This document shows positions 8,605 through 16,547 of a stretch of DNA of 54,118 nt, piece by piece. The notes beneath the pieces are model-generated. The model did not search any database. It was not told the DNA's origin and was given only the letters and a program-made list of their open reading frames with translations. Both the position numbers and the translations under genes were made by a program. Position 1 is the stretch's first letter. Every line of letters starts with the position of its first letter. The stretch is from Stygiobacter electus (GTDB lineage Bacteria > Bacteroidota > Ignavibacteria > Ignavibacteriales > Melioribacteraceae): positions 1 to 54,118 of the forward strand of contig JARGDL010000019.1 in NCBI GenBank assembly GCA_029210465.1, given 5' to 3'.

Positions 8605-8662
8605 ATTTGTGTTAATCTGTGGTATCTGTGGTTTATTTTTTTTACCACAGATTTTCACAAAT
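8605..8662. repeat. Inverted repeat with 19-base arms between convergent genes
   Basis: Arms 8605-8623 and 8644-8662 pair at 17 of 19 positions (ATTTGTG..AATCTGTGGT against ACCACAGATT..CACAAAT), with a T-rich loop. It belongs to the common AATCTGTGG / ACCACAGAT dispersed repeat type. It may add to termination, but lies before the stronger hairpin at 8675. Confidence 0.55.
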
Positions 8663-8674
8663 GATTTTATAAAA

Positions 8675-8698
8675 AAAGACGCAGTATACTGCGTCTTT
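8675..8698. terminator. Bidirectional Rho-independent terminator
   Basis: A perfect 24-base palindrome: 12-base arm AAAGACGCAGTA and its complement. There are A residues before it and T-rich sequence after it on both strands. It sits between the convergent M14 peptidase and BtuB-like genes and serves both. Confidence 0.8.
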
Positions 8699-8724
8699 AG
8701 TTGATTTTTAATATTCTTTTGTTT

Positions 8725-10647
8725 TTATAAACTAAAATCCACACCCAAATAAAAACTTCTTCCTAACGTTCCGTAGTACAAAACATCTTCATACTTTTTA
8801 TCAAACAAGTTTTCGATTCTTCCATAGATAGTAATCAAATTATTTACTTTGTAACTTGTTGCTAAATTAATCAATGTATAATCTGGTAATGTAATTCTTT
8901 TTGCTGGGAAAGAAGAAAAATCTTTATCAATTCTTTTCCCAACATATTTAATTGAGAGATTAACATCAAAATTCTGGTTTAAGTTATAATTAGCATAAAA
9001 ATAAAATTGATTCTTTGGTCGGCGTAACAATTCTTGTTTGTATTCTGGACTCAATTCATAATCATCAATTGCATTTGTGTATGTGTAATTTCCTGTTAAA
9101 GTAATTTCATTAATTTTTGCAGAGGCAATAAATTCTACACCACTTGTTTTTGCTTTTGCAATATTTACTGTTTTAAAATTTTTATCAAAACCAAACATAT
9201 CTTGAATATTATTTATAAAATAAGTTATAGATAAAGAGTTATTCCCATTATTAAAAAATTGGTCAATACCAATATCAAAACTTTTTGATTTTTCTGGTTT
9301 CAACTCTGGATTACCAAAAGCTGGGTCGAACAAGTAATATAAAGATGGAGCTTTAAAACCAGTACCATATGAAGATCTAATTTTTGTATTCGTCTCTTTT
9401 ACAAAATAGACTGGAGCGATTCTAAAAGTTGTAACACTACCAAATTTTTTATGTGAATCATATCGTAACCCAGCAGTCAAGAAAAAAGATTTATCATACT
9501 CAAACTGATCTTGCAAATAAATTCCTAATGTATTTGTTGATTGATTTGGGAAAACAGAATTAAATGGTCCCCAATCACTATTTGAATTGTAACTTGAGTT
9601 AGCTTTTTCAGTTTCATTATCAAAACCAAAAGTTAAAATATTTTGAGGAACTATATAAAGATTATTTTGCCAATCAACTTTGAAACGTGAACCATTAGCG
9701 TATGAATCAGAAGAAGTTTTTTTATGAACAGCATCTGGCAAATCAACAGCATTACTAAATCTTCTAATTTGAGATACAGAAAAATCCTGCTTCCACAAAC
9801 CATCAAATAGTAAAGATGATAAATTTATTTTCATAATATGTTCTTCTTGTTTGAAAGTATAATTTGGATCATCACCAAATTTATTATTCTGATCTAAATC
9901 GGCATTTGATTTTAGAAACCTGTAAGTAAAATTTGCCTTCCAATTTTTAATAAAATTATATTCAAGATTTGCCGAAAAATTTGTATTGGCAAATCCATCT
10001 TTTTCATTATTACCATAAATTGAATTAGCTGCTGAAATTCCTTTGCTTTCTGCACGTGAAGCAAAAACAGAATAATTTAATTTATCATAACTGCCTAAAG
10101 CAGATAAACTACTTCTGTAATAATTGTTTGAACCAGCTTCCCCTTCAAAATAATATTGAGGTTTATCATTTCCTTTTTTTGTTATGATATTTATAACACC
10201 ACCAATTGCATCACTACCATAAAGAGTGCTTTGCGAACCACGTACAACTTCGATGCGGGAAATATCAAATACATTTAAAGAAGAAAAATCAAAAGCATTA
10301 CTTGGAGAAGATGGGTCATTTAATTCAACACCATCTAAAATTACAAGCACATGATTTGAATTAGTTCCACGCATAAAAACACTTGTTTGTTTTCCTGGTC
10401 CACCAAGTTGTGTTACTGATAATCCTGGAATTTCTTTTAGAACATCTACAATAGTTTTTAATTGTTTTTGTTGGATTAAATCCGAATTAATGATAGACAT
10501 TGAACTACCAATTTGATAATAAGGTGTTTCAGATTTTGTTGCAGTTATTACAATTTCATTTAAAATAGTTTTAACTGAATCTGTTTGGGAAAAAACTGAA
10601 ATTGTAAGAAAGAAAAAGAAAGAAAAAGTTTTTAAAAAATTTTTCAT
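8725..10647 (-). CDS. btuB: TonB-dependent outer-membrane receptor, BtuB-like (cobalamin uptake)
   Basis: 640 residues from the ATG at 10645-10647, which has GGAGT upstream and begins the signal peptide MKNFLKTFSFFFFLTISVFS; the longer frame to 10704 adds only non-signal residues. A TonB box-like NEIVITATKSETP is followed by the plug domain (IGSSMSIINSDLIQ, GGPGKQTSVFMRGTNSNHVL, VILDGVELNDPS, VVRGSQSTLYGSDAIGGVIN) and a beta barrel ending in the aromatic-terminated GRSFYLGVDFSL. Substrate is not readable from the barrel, but the gene lies directly behind a cobalamin riboswitch, which makes B12 or another corrinoid the likely ligand. No btuFCD genes are in the window. Confidence 0.87.
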   Translation of the reverse strand: MKNFLKTFSFFFFLTISVFSQTDSVKTILNEIVITATKSETPYYQIGSSMSIINSDLIQQKQLKTIVDVLKEIPGLSVTQLGGPGKQTSVFMRGTNSNHVLVILDGVELNDPSSPSNAFDFSSLNVFDISRIEVVRGSQSTLYGSDAIGGVINIITKKGNDKPQYYFEGEAGSNNYYRSSLSALGSYDKLNYSVFASRAESKGISAANSIYGNNEKDGFANTNFSANLEYNFIKNWKANFTYRFLKSNADLDQNNKFGDDPNYTFKQEEHIMKINLSSLLFDGLWKQDFSVSQIRRFSNAVDLPDAVHKKTSSDSYANGSRFKVDWQNNLYIVPQNILTFGFDNETEKANSSYNSNSDWGPFNSVFPNQSTNTLGIYLQDQFEYDKSFFLTAGLRYDSHKKFGSVTTFRIAPVYFVKETNTKIRSSYGTGFKAPSLYYLFDPAFGNPELKPEKSKSFDIGIDQFFNNGNNSLSITYFINNIQDMFGFDKNFKTVNIAKAKTSGVEFIASAKINEITLTGNYTYTNAIDDYELSPEYKQELLRRPKNQFYFYANYNLNQNFDVNLSIKYVGKRIDKDFSSFPAKRITLPDYTLINLATSYKVNNLITIYGRIENLFDKKYEDVLYYGTLGRSFYLGVDFSL

Positions 10648-10774
10648 AGAAGTTACTCCTTTTAGTTTGTTAGTTAAAGAATAACTTCGTGGGAGAAATT
10701 CCAAATGGAATGCTTTGAAACGAAAGTAAATTCGTTAATCAAAATCTCACCCGCGAAGATTGATTAGTTTTTGA

Positions 10775-11207
10775 AATTTGTGGCAGGTCTCCTGGCTTAA
10801 GACTACAATCAACACCTTCCCGAATACAAATGATAATCTACCTGTCGGTAGAAAGGTTGATAATTGACAATTGCTAATTGCCAATTGAAGATTGAAAAAC
10901 ACGTTGAAATGTATAAAAGTGAATTTAATTTGTTATTAGAATAGCAATTTTAATTTTTCACAGAAATAAAAATGAGCATTAATTAAAGTGTTTGCCAATC
11001 AAAATATTAATTCACTGATTGTAATTATCAACTTGTTTGCCGATAAGCAATATTTGCAACAATTAATTTGCAATTTGCAATTATCAATTTGCAATTATTC
11101 AGTGGTTTTTATTGATTGATTAATGCGTCTATTACAGTTGCGCGACAGCACCGGATTTCTAAATTAATTAGTCACCGGTTTCCCTATTAAGTAAATCACC
11201 ACAAATT
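10775..11207 (-). promoter_or_regulatory. Cobalamin riboswitch with a long peripheral insertion
   Basis: Read on the minus strand. P1 pairs AATTTGTGG (11207-11199) with CCACAAATT (10783-10775). Conserved pieces follow in order: AATAGGGAAACCGGTGA, AATCCGGTGCTGTCGCGCAA then CTGTAATAGACGC, a CCACTG box (11105-11100), GGGAAGG (10821-10815), and AGCCAGGAGACCTGCCAC at the 3' end. All are hallmarks of the AdoCbl/cobalamin aptamer. About 278 bases separate CCACTG from GGGAAGG, where a few tens are usual; the arm is closed by GAATA/TATTC. The switch ends about 130 bases before the btuB start, leaving room for an expression platform. Confidence 0.92.
10831..10880. repeat. Dispersed repeat, copy 2, inside the riboswitch arm
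   Basis: TGATAATCTACCTGTCGGTA then GAAAGGTTGATAATTGACAA. It matches copy 1 at 8513-8561 over about 45 bases. Here the core CTACC-TGTC-GGTAG (10838-10851) is a perfect small hairpin. TAATTG/CAATTG tracts continue into the rest of the arm. Confidence 0.7.
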
Positions 11208-11223
11208 GTAAAAGAACTCAAAC

Positions 11224-11254
11224 CAAATTTATTAATAATATTATCATTATCAAA
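11224..11254 (-). promoter_or_regulatory. Promoter for the riboswitch-btuB transcript
   Basis: On the minus strand TTTG (11254-11251) is followed after 19 bases by TAAATTTG (11231-11224), an excellent fit to the Bacteroidota TTTG-N19-TAnnTTTG consensus. Transcription would start around 11217, ten bases before riboswitch P1 begins. This supports the riboswitch boundaries independently. Confidence 0.7.
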
Positions 11255-11406
11255 AGTTTTTAAGTCTTGTATAAAACAATCAATAGCTTTATTTTGCAAT
11301 TAAGATAAATAAAAAATTTTGTGGTCATCTTGTTTTTAGCATTTCAAAATAACATAATTAAACAACTTTCCTTAAAACAAACCATCAAAAAAATAGGAGT
11401 AATTTA

Positions 11407-12072
11407 ATGAGCTGGTTTACAAGAGCTTTAAATTCGTCTATTGGTAAAAAATTTGTAATGGCTCTAACCGGTATTTGTTTGATACTTTTTTTAATTATTC
11501 ATTTAATTAATAATCTTACATTATTCGCTGGTCCGGAGCTATTCAATACTGTAGTAAAAAATTTAGATAACATCAAACCATTGGTTCGAGTTATCGAAAT
11601 TATTTTAGTAATAATTTTTGTGCTACATATTTTTAATGGTGTAAAACTATGGTGGGAAAACAAACAAGCACGTCCGCAAAGTTATGCGGTTAATGCTTCA
11701 TCTGAAAATTCAACTTTGTTTTCACGTACTATGATTTACAGTGGAAGCATAATTTTTATTTTCCTTGTTGTTCATTTAAGAACAATGTGGATTGCTTTTA
11801 ATTTTAACCCTGAAGTTCATCATAATCATACTTATTATGAATATGTATCTGCAGCTTTTAGAGATCCTGTATATTCTATTGCATACATTATTGCAATGAT
11901 TTTATTAGGATTTCATCTTAATCACGGTTTTCAAAGTGCTTTTCAAACATTCGGTTGGAATAACAAAAAATATTTCCCTGTAATTCAAAAAATTGGTTTC
12001 TTCTATTCCTGGATTACAGCAATATTATTCGCTCTTATTCCAATTTACTTTTTATCTGGAGGTGGATTATGA
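11407..12072 (+). CDS. sdhC: Succinate dehydrogenase/fumarate reductase cytochrome b subunit (b558 family)
   Basis: 221 residues with five hydrophobic helices, the layout of single-polypeptide di-heme b558 anchors. Candidate heme-ligand histidines sit in [28 protein letters not shown] and LGFHLNHGF. It binds the hydrophilic SdhAB subunits to the membrane and passes electrons to or from quinone. TAGGAG lies at the right distance before the ATG. It is the first gene of sdhCAB, with a 4-base overlap (ATGA) to the next gene. The operon diverges from the B12-regulated transcript. Confidence 0.9.
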   Translation: MSWFTRALNSSIGKKFVMALTGICLILFLIIHLINNLTLFAGPELFNTVVKNLDNIKPLVRVIEIILVIIFVLHIFNGVKLWWENKQARPQSYAVNASSENSTLFSRTMIYSGSIIFIFLVVHLRTMWIAFNFNPEVHHNHTYYEYVSAAFRDPVYSIAYIIAMILLGFHLNHGFQSAFQTFGWNNKKYFPVIQKIGFFYSWITAILFALIPIYFLSGGGL

Positions 12073-13979
12073 TAAAACTTGATGCAAAAATTCCTGAAGG
12101 AAGAATTCAAGATAAATGGAACAATTACAAGTTCAACATGAAACTTGTTGGTCCAGCAAATAAACGTAAGTATGAAATTATAATTGTAGGTAGTGGATTA
12201 GCTGGAGCTTCAGCCGCTGCAAGTTTAGGTGAACTTGGTTATAATGTAAAAGTTATAACTTTTCATGATAGTCCTCGTCGCGCACACAGTATTGCGGCTC
12301 AAGGCGGAATTAACGCTGCTAAAAATTATCAGAATGATGGTGATTCTGTTTATCGTTTGTTCTATGATACAATTAAAGGCGGAGATTTTAGAGCACGCGA
12401 AGCTAACGTTTATCGTTTAGCTGAAGTTAGCAATAACATAATTGATCAATGTGTTGCTCAAGGTGTTCCTTTCGCTCGTGAATATGGTGGATTGCTTGAT
12501 AATAGATCTTTTGGCGGAGCTTTAGTTTCAAGAACATTTTATGCAAAAGGACAAACTGGTCAACAACTTCTTCTCGGGGCTTATTCTGCAATGAATAGAC
12601 AAATTGCTCTTGGCAAAGTAAAAGTATTTAACAGAAGAGAAATGTTGGATCTTGTGGTTGTTGATGGTGCCGCAAAAGGTGTTATTTGCAGAAATCTTTT
12701 AACTGGTGAAATTGAAAAATATTCTGCTCATGCTGTCATTCTTGCAACAGGTGGTTATGCAAATGTATTTTTCTTATCAACCAATGCAATGAATTGTAAC
12801 GCAACCGCAATTTGGCGAGCACATAAAAAAGGCGCTGCATTTGCTAATCCTTGTTACACACAAATTCATCCAACTTGTTTACCAGTACACGGCGAAAACC
12901 AATCGAAATTAACATTGATGAGTGAAAGTTTACGTAACGATGGTAGAATTTGGGTTTCAAAAATTAAAGGTGATATGAGAGATCCAAATGATATTCCTGA
13001 AGAAGAAAGAGATTATTATCTTGAAAGAAAATATCCAACTTATGGAAATTTAGCTCCACGAGATATTTCATCTCGTGCCGCAAAGGAAGCATTTGATGAT
13101 GGCCGCGGCGCTAAAGGTCAAGAAGCTGTTTATCTCGATTTTAAAGATGCGATTAATCGCCTTGGTGAAAATGTTATTCGTGAACGTTACGGCAATTTGT
13201 TCGAAATGTATGAAACAATCACTGGTGAAAACCCTTATAAAACTCCAATGAAAATTTATCCGGCTCCTCATTATACAATGGGTGGCTTGTGGGTTGATTA
13301 CAACTTGATGAGTACAATTCCAGGATTATTCGTTGCTGGAGAAGCTAACTTTAGCGATCATGGTGCTAATCGTCTTGGTGCTAGTGCATTGATGCAAGGT
13401 TTAGCTGATGGTTATTTTGTTCTTCCTTATACTATTGGAAATTATCTCGCAGGTGATAAACCAACTTATGTTAAAACAGATCACGAAGAATTCAATAAAG
13501 CAGCAAAAGAAATTGAAGATATGACAAATAAACTTTTATCAATAAAAGGTAAAAGAACTGTTGATGATATTCATAAACAACTTGGTCGTTTGATGTGGAA
13601 TAAAGTTGGTATGGCAAGAAATGAAAAAGGTTTGAAAGAAGTTATAAATGAGATTAAAGAGTTAAGAGAAGAATTCTGGAAAAATGTAAATGTTGTTGGT
13701 GATGCAAAAGATGTAAATCAATGTTTAGAAAGAGCTGGTCGCGTAGCAGATTTTCTTGAGCTTGGTGAATTAATGGCTGTTGATGCACTTCATAGAAATG
13801 AATCTTGCGGTGGTCATTTTAGAGAAGAATATCAAACTGAAGAAGGTGAAGCAAAACGTGATGATGAAAATTTTGCTTATGTAGCCGCTTGGGAATACAA
13901 ATCTGTTGGCGATTGGGAATTAAATAAAGAACCACTTGTTTATGAAAATATTCAATTAGCTACAAGGAGTTATAAATAA
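12069..13979 (+). CDS. sdhA: Succinate dehydrogenase/fumarate reductase flavoprotein subunit
   Basis: 636 residues, normal for the Bacteroidota/Bacillus-type subunit. FAD-binding [17 protein letters not shown] is at about 41-57, the covalent-flavin region [15 protein letters not shown] at about 76-90, then ATGGYAN, the active-site [13 protein letters not shown], and [20 protein letters not shown] with [20 protein letters not shown]. It oxidises succinate (or reduces fumarate) in the TCA cycle and respiration. Start ATG overlaps sdhC by four bases and its stop overlaps the next ATG (TAATG), so all three are translationally coupled. Confidence 0.95.
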   Translation: MIKLDAKIPEGRIQDKWNNYKFNMKLVGPANKRKYEIIIVGSGLAGASAAASLGELGYNVKVITFHDSPRRAHSIAAQGGINAAKNYQNDGDSVYRLFYDTIKGGDFRAREANVYRLAEVSNNIIDQCVAQGVPFAREYGGLLDNRSFGGALVSRTFYAKGQTGQQLLLGAYSAMNRQIALGKVKVFNRREMLDLVVVDGAAKGVICRNLLTGEIEKYSAHAVILATGGYANVFFLSTNAMNCNATAIWRAHKKGAAFANPCYTQIHPTCLPVHGENQSKLTLMSESLRNDGRIWVSKIKGDMRDPNDIPEEERDYYLERKYPTYGNLAPRDISSRAAKEAFDDGRGAKGQEAVYLDFKDAINRLGENVIRERYGNLFEMYETITGENPYKTPMKIYPAPHYTMGGLWVDYNLMSTIPGLFVAGEANFSDHGANRLGASALMQGLADGYFVLPYTIGNYLAGDKPTYVKTDHEEFNKAAKEIEDMTNKLLSIKGKRTVDDIHKQLGRLMWNKVGMARNEKGLKEVINEIKELREEFWKNVNVVGDAKDVNQCLERAGRVADFLELGELMAVDALHRNESCGGHFREEYQTEEGEAKRDDENFAYVAAWEYKSVGDWELNKEPLVYENIQLATRSYK

Positions 13980-14746
13980 TGAATACAAATAAATTAAATT
14001 TAACTCTAAGAATATGGCGTCAAAAAAATGCAAATACGCCTGGTAAGTTTGTTGACTACAAAGTTTCAGTTTCACCCGATTCCTCTTTTCTTGAAATGCT
14101 TGATGATATAAACAATGAATTGGAAAGCAAAAATCAAGATCCTATTGCTTTTGAAAGTGATTGTCGTGAAGGAATTTGTGGAACTTGTGGATTAGTTATA
14201 CAAGGTCATCCACATGGACCAATACCAAGAATTGCAACTTGCCAATTACACATGAGAAATTTCAAAGATGGTGAAACAATTTACGTTGAACCTTTTAGAG
14301 CAAAAGCTTTTCCTATAATTAAAGATTTAATGGTTGATAGAAGTGCATTCGATAAGATTCAACAAGCTGGTGGATATATTTCAATAAATACTGGAAGTGC
14401 ACCAGATGGCAATGCAATACCAATTCCAAAAGAAGTTGCAAGCGAAGCAATGGATGCTGCTACTTGCATTGGATGTGGAGCTTGTGTTGCCGCTTGCAAA
14501 AATGCTTCTGCAATGTTATTTGTTAGTGCTAAAGTATCTCAATTTGCATTATTACCGCAAGGTCAATCTGAGCGTTATGAAAGAGTTCAAAGAATGGTAA
14601 AAGTAATGGATGAACTTGGATTTGGTTCTTGCTCTAACACTTATGCTTGCGAAGCTGAATGTCCAAAAGGTATTTCAATTAAAAACATTGCAAGAATGAA
14701 TCGCGATTATATAGTAGCAAAAATTGCTAAAGAAGAAGTAGTTTAA
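13979..14746 (+). CDS. sdhB: Succinate dehydrogenase/fumarate reductase iron-sulfur subunit
   Basis: 255 residues. [2Fe-2S] ligands are in [11 protein letters not shown] and ATCQLHMR, the [4Fe-4S] motif is [11 protein letters not shown], and the [3Fe-4S] set is [15 protein letters not shown], all in the expected order. It carries electrons from the flavin to the cytochrome b subunit. Last gene of sdhCAB; the hairpin at 14812-14845 terminates the operon. Confidence 0.95.
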   Translation: MNTNKLNLTLRIWRQKNANTPGKFVDYKVSVSPDSSFLEMLDDINNELESKNQDPIAFESDCREGICGTCGLVIQGHPHGPIPRIATCQLHMRNFKDGETIYVEPFRAKAFPIIKDLMVDRSAFDKIQQAGGYISINTGSAPDGNAIPIPKEVASEAMDAATCIGCGACVAACKNASAMLFVSAKVSQFALLPQGQSERYERVQRMVKVMDELGFGSCSNTYACEAECPKGISIKNIARMNRDYIVAKIAKEEVV

Positions 14747-14760
14747 TGTATTAATTAATT

Positions 14761-14804
14761 TGTCACCCTTCGATACTTCGATAAACTCAGTACTTAGGGT
14801 GACA
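14761..14804. repeat. TGTCACCCT/AGGGTGACA dispersed inverted repeat
   Basis: Arms 14761-14769 and 14796-14804 are perfect complements; the loop contains TTCGATACTTCGATAAACTC. The same family recurs with changed but still complementary arms at 14817-14836, 15211-15260 and 15262-15290. Confidence 0.7.
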
Positions 14805-14811
14805 AGAAATT

Positions 14812-14845
14812 AAAATGTCATCCTGAGCGGATGACATTTTTTTTT
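14812..14845 (+). terminator. Rho-independent terminator of sdhCAB
   Basis: Stem AAAATGTCATCC / GGATGACATTTT with loop TGAGC, followed by a long T run. The stem is itself a member of the TGTCATCC dispersed-repeat family, apparently serving as a terminator. Confidence 0.85.
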
Positions 14846-15025
14846 ATAACCCAATATTAAACGAAAGTCTGTTAACATTATTAAAAATATCCATCTTCGA
14901 AAAAGAATAATTTACTTCTAAATTGATTTTTATCAAATTATGAAATTATAAGTTTTGTAAATACTCAATGTTGATTTACAAATTTTGAAATTTGTTTCAC
15001 TAATTTGGACAAGTCAGAAAAAAGA

Positions 15026-16180
15026 TCACTTCATCAAAAGGAATTTCTTCGTCTGAACAAAACTACCGCTTTGCAAACGATAGAAATAAATTCCACTTGA
15101 AAGATTGCTTCCGTCAAACTTTACTTCATAATTCCCTGCTGGTTGGTGTTCATTTACAAGTGTCGCTACTTCTCGTCCAAGTATATCATAAACTTTTAAT
15201 GTTACTAAATTGTCATGGTTCGACGTGCCATGTCTGCCGACAGGCAGGCTCACCATGACATTGTCATCCTGAGCCTGTCGAAGGATGACAGCAGGAATTG
15301 AATATTTTATTGTTGTTGACGGATTTCCGCCAAAGGCGGATCCACCGCTGGCGGAAAACGGATTGGGAAAATTCTGTTCAAGTTCAAATTCATTTGATAT
15401 TTCAGTTCCAATTTTTTCAACGTCTGTAACTAATTCATAAACTCTTACATAATCAACATACATTGAAATTGGAAATTGCATTGATCCATCGGGATTACCA
15501 GGCCAATTACCACCAATTGCTAGATTAAGAATAATAAAAAAAGGATTGTGAAATTCTTCAGTGCTGTTAACTCCATTTACTATATAAACAAAATAATATT
15601 GCCTACCATCAACAAACCATTTAATTGTATTTGAATCCCATTCAATTGAGTAAACATGAAATTGTGTAACATCAGTTGATGTATTCCCACCTTTTGAAAC
15701 ATGACCATTGTCATCGTAATGAATTGTACCATAAACGGATGGATCAGAATTTATATGTTCCATTATATCAATTTCACCACATTTAGGCCATCCAACAAAA
15801 GTAATATTATCGCCAAGCATCCAAAAAGCTGGCCATGAACCTTTTCCGACTGGTAATTTCATTCTTGCTTCAATTTTACCATACTTAAAACTTTTTTTAC
15901 CTTGAGTTTTCATTCTTGCACTTGTAAAGTTTCTTCCAGCGTAAGATTCCTGTCTTGCTGTAATAACAAGCATTCCATTTTCAATCTTTGCATTTTCTGT
16001 TCTATTTGTATAATACTGTAATTCATTATTACCCCAACCATTTGTACCGGTACCAGTTTCGAATGTCCAATATGATGGATTAATGCTTGTTCCATTAAAT
16101 TCATCTGACCAAACTAATTTCCAATTTTGAGCAAGAAGATTATAACTAATCATTAAACAAATAAAGAATAATTTTTTCAT
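15026..16180 (-). CDS. Secreted GH16 beta-glucanase (laminarinase-like) with T9SS sorting domain
   Basis: 384 residues. Signal peptide 1-18 (LFFICLMISYNLLAQ), GH16 jelly-roll domain about 20-255 (LVWSDEFNG, ARMKLPVGKGSWPAFWMLG) with the catalytic motif E136-I-D138-I-M-E141 in CGEIDIMEH, and aromatic PWRY-like binding segments. It should cleave beta-1,3 or mixed-linkage glucans outside the cell. A T9SS type A domain ends the protein (LKVYDILGREVATLVNEHQP, GIYFYRLQSG). Two dispersed palindromes lie inside this tail in frame: residues about 275-286 split FPNPF from NPSTT, and about 297-324 (RQAQDDN, SLPVGRHG) lie just before the LKVYD strand. The domain has absorbed both without a stop. Confidence 0.9.
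   Translation of the reverse strand: MKKLFFICLMISYNLLAQNWKLVWSDEFNGTSINPSYWTFETGTGTNGWGNNELQYYTNRTENAKIENGMLVITARQESYAGRNFTSARMKTQGKKSFKYGKIEARMKLPVGKGSWPAFWMLGDNITFVGWPKCGEIDIMEHINSDPSVYGTIHYDDNGHVSKGGNTSTDVTQFHVYSIEWDSNTIKWFVDGRQYYFVYIVNGVNSTEEFHNPFFIILNLAIGGNWPGNPDGSMQFPISMYVDYVRVYELVTDVEKIGTEISNEFELEQNFPNPFSASGGSAFGGNPSTTIKYSIPAVILRQAQDDNVMVSLPVGRHGTSNHDNLVTLKVYDILGREVATLVNEHQPAGNYEVKFDGSNLSSGIYFYRLQSGSFVQTKKFLLMK
15211..15290. repeat. Two adjacent dispersed inverted repeats within the GH16 gene
   Basis: First: TGTCATGGT (15211-15219) with ACCATGACA (15252-15260), enclosing the small hairpin CTGCC-GACA-GGCAG. Second: TGTCATCCT (15262-15270) with AGGATGACA (15282-15290). They encode residues about 297-324 of the enzyme, absent from related sorting domains in this window. 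Confidence 0.8.
15325..15356. repeat. TTCCGCC/GGCGGAA palindromic insertion within the GH16 gene
   Basis: Outer arms TTCCGCC (15325-15331) and GGCGGAA (15350-15356), with CCGCC-AAA-GGCGG nested inside. It is much more GC-rich than its surroundings. It encodes SASGGSAFGG-like residues placed inside the otherwise invariant FPNPF|NPSTT motif. Confidence 0.75.
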
Positions 16181-16235
16181 CGTATTCCTTTTCTTAAATT
16201 TATCTTTTAAAAGATAAAGAAAGAAAAATATATTC

Positions 16236-16493
16236 TCACTTTAAGTAAACAAGTTTTTTATTTTGATTGAAAAGCAATTTATTTGAATAATCTTTTACTT
16301 GTATTTGATAAAAATAAGCACCACTCGATAACCCAGAACTCTGAGCTCTGAATTCAGCATTATATAAACCTGGTTTTTGATATTCGTTTACTAATGTTGC
16401 CATTTCTCTTCCAAATATATCATATATCTGTAAAGACGTCATATATGACGTCTTTACACTCATCGGAAATGAACCATTCTTTTTTGCTTTCAC
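16236..16493 (-). pseudogene. Orphan T9SS sorting-domain fragment
   Basis: About 85 residues ending LFNQNKKLVYLK, with LQIYDIFGREMATLVNEYQK and GAYFYQIQVK typical of a T9SS type A domain. There is no signal peptide and no catalytic part, and the frame opens only after a stop about 35 bases further upstream (KYRTDYKVKAKK precedes the GTG). A 28-base perfect palindrome lies within it and another repeat-like stretch encodes FRAQSSGLSS. It is best read as the surviving tail of a lost exported protein, between GH16 and the 5'-nucleotidase gene. Confidence 0.55.
16430..16457. repeat. 28-base perfect palindrome
   Basis: Arm GTAAAGACGTCATA (16430-16443) and its exact complement (16444-16457). It lies inside the orphan sorting domain and encodes VKTSYMTSL. 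The GTAAAGACG...CGTCTTTAC type is another dispersed hairpin. Confidence 0.7.
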
Positions 16494-16547
16494 TTTGTAA
16501 TCAGTTCTATATTTTTCTATAAATCATTTTTTAAAAAATTAGACCTC

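Noticed and set aside
8605..8662. Main terminator between the convergent genes
   Set aside because: The inverted repeat has a long loop and two mismatches; the perfect hairpin at 8675-8698 with flanking A and T runs is the stronger candidate.
13068..13271. Minus-strand frame inside sdhA
   Set aside because: It overlaps conserved sdhA sequence with no start signal or protein family of its own.
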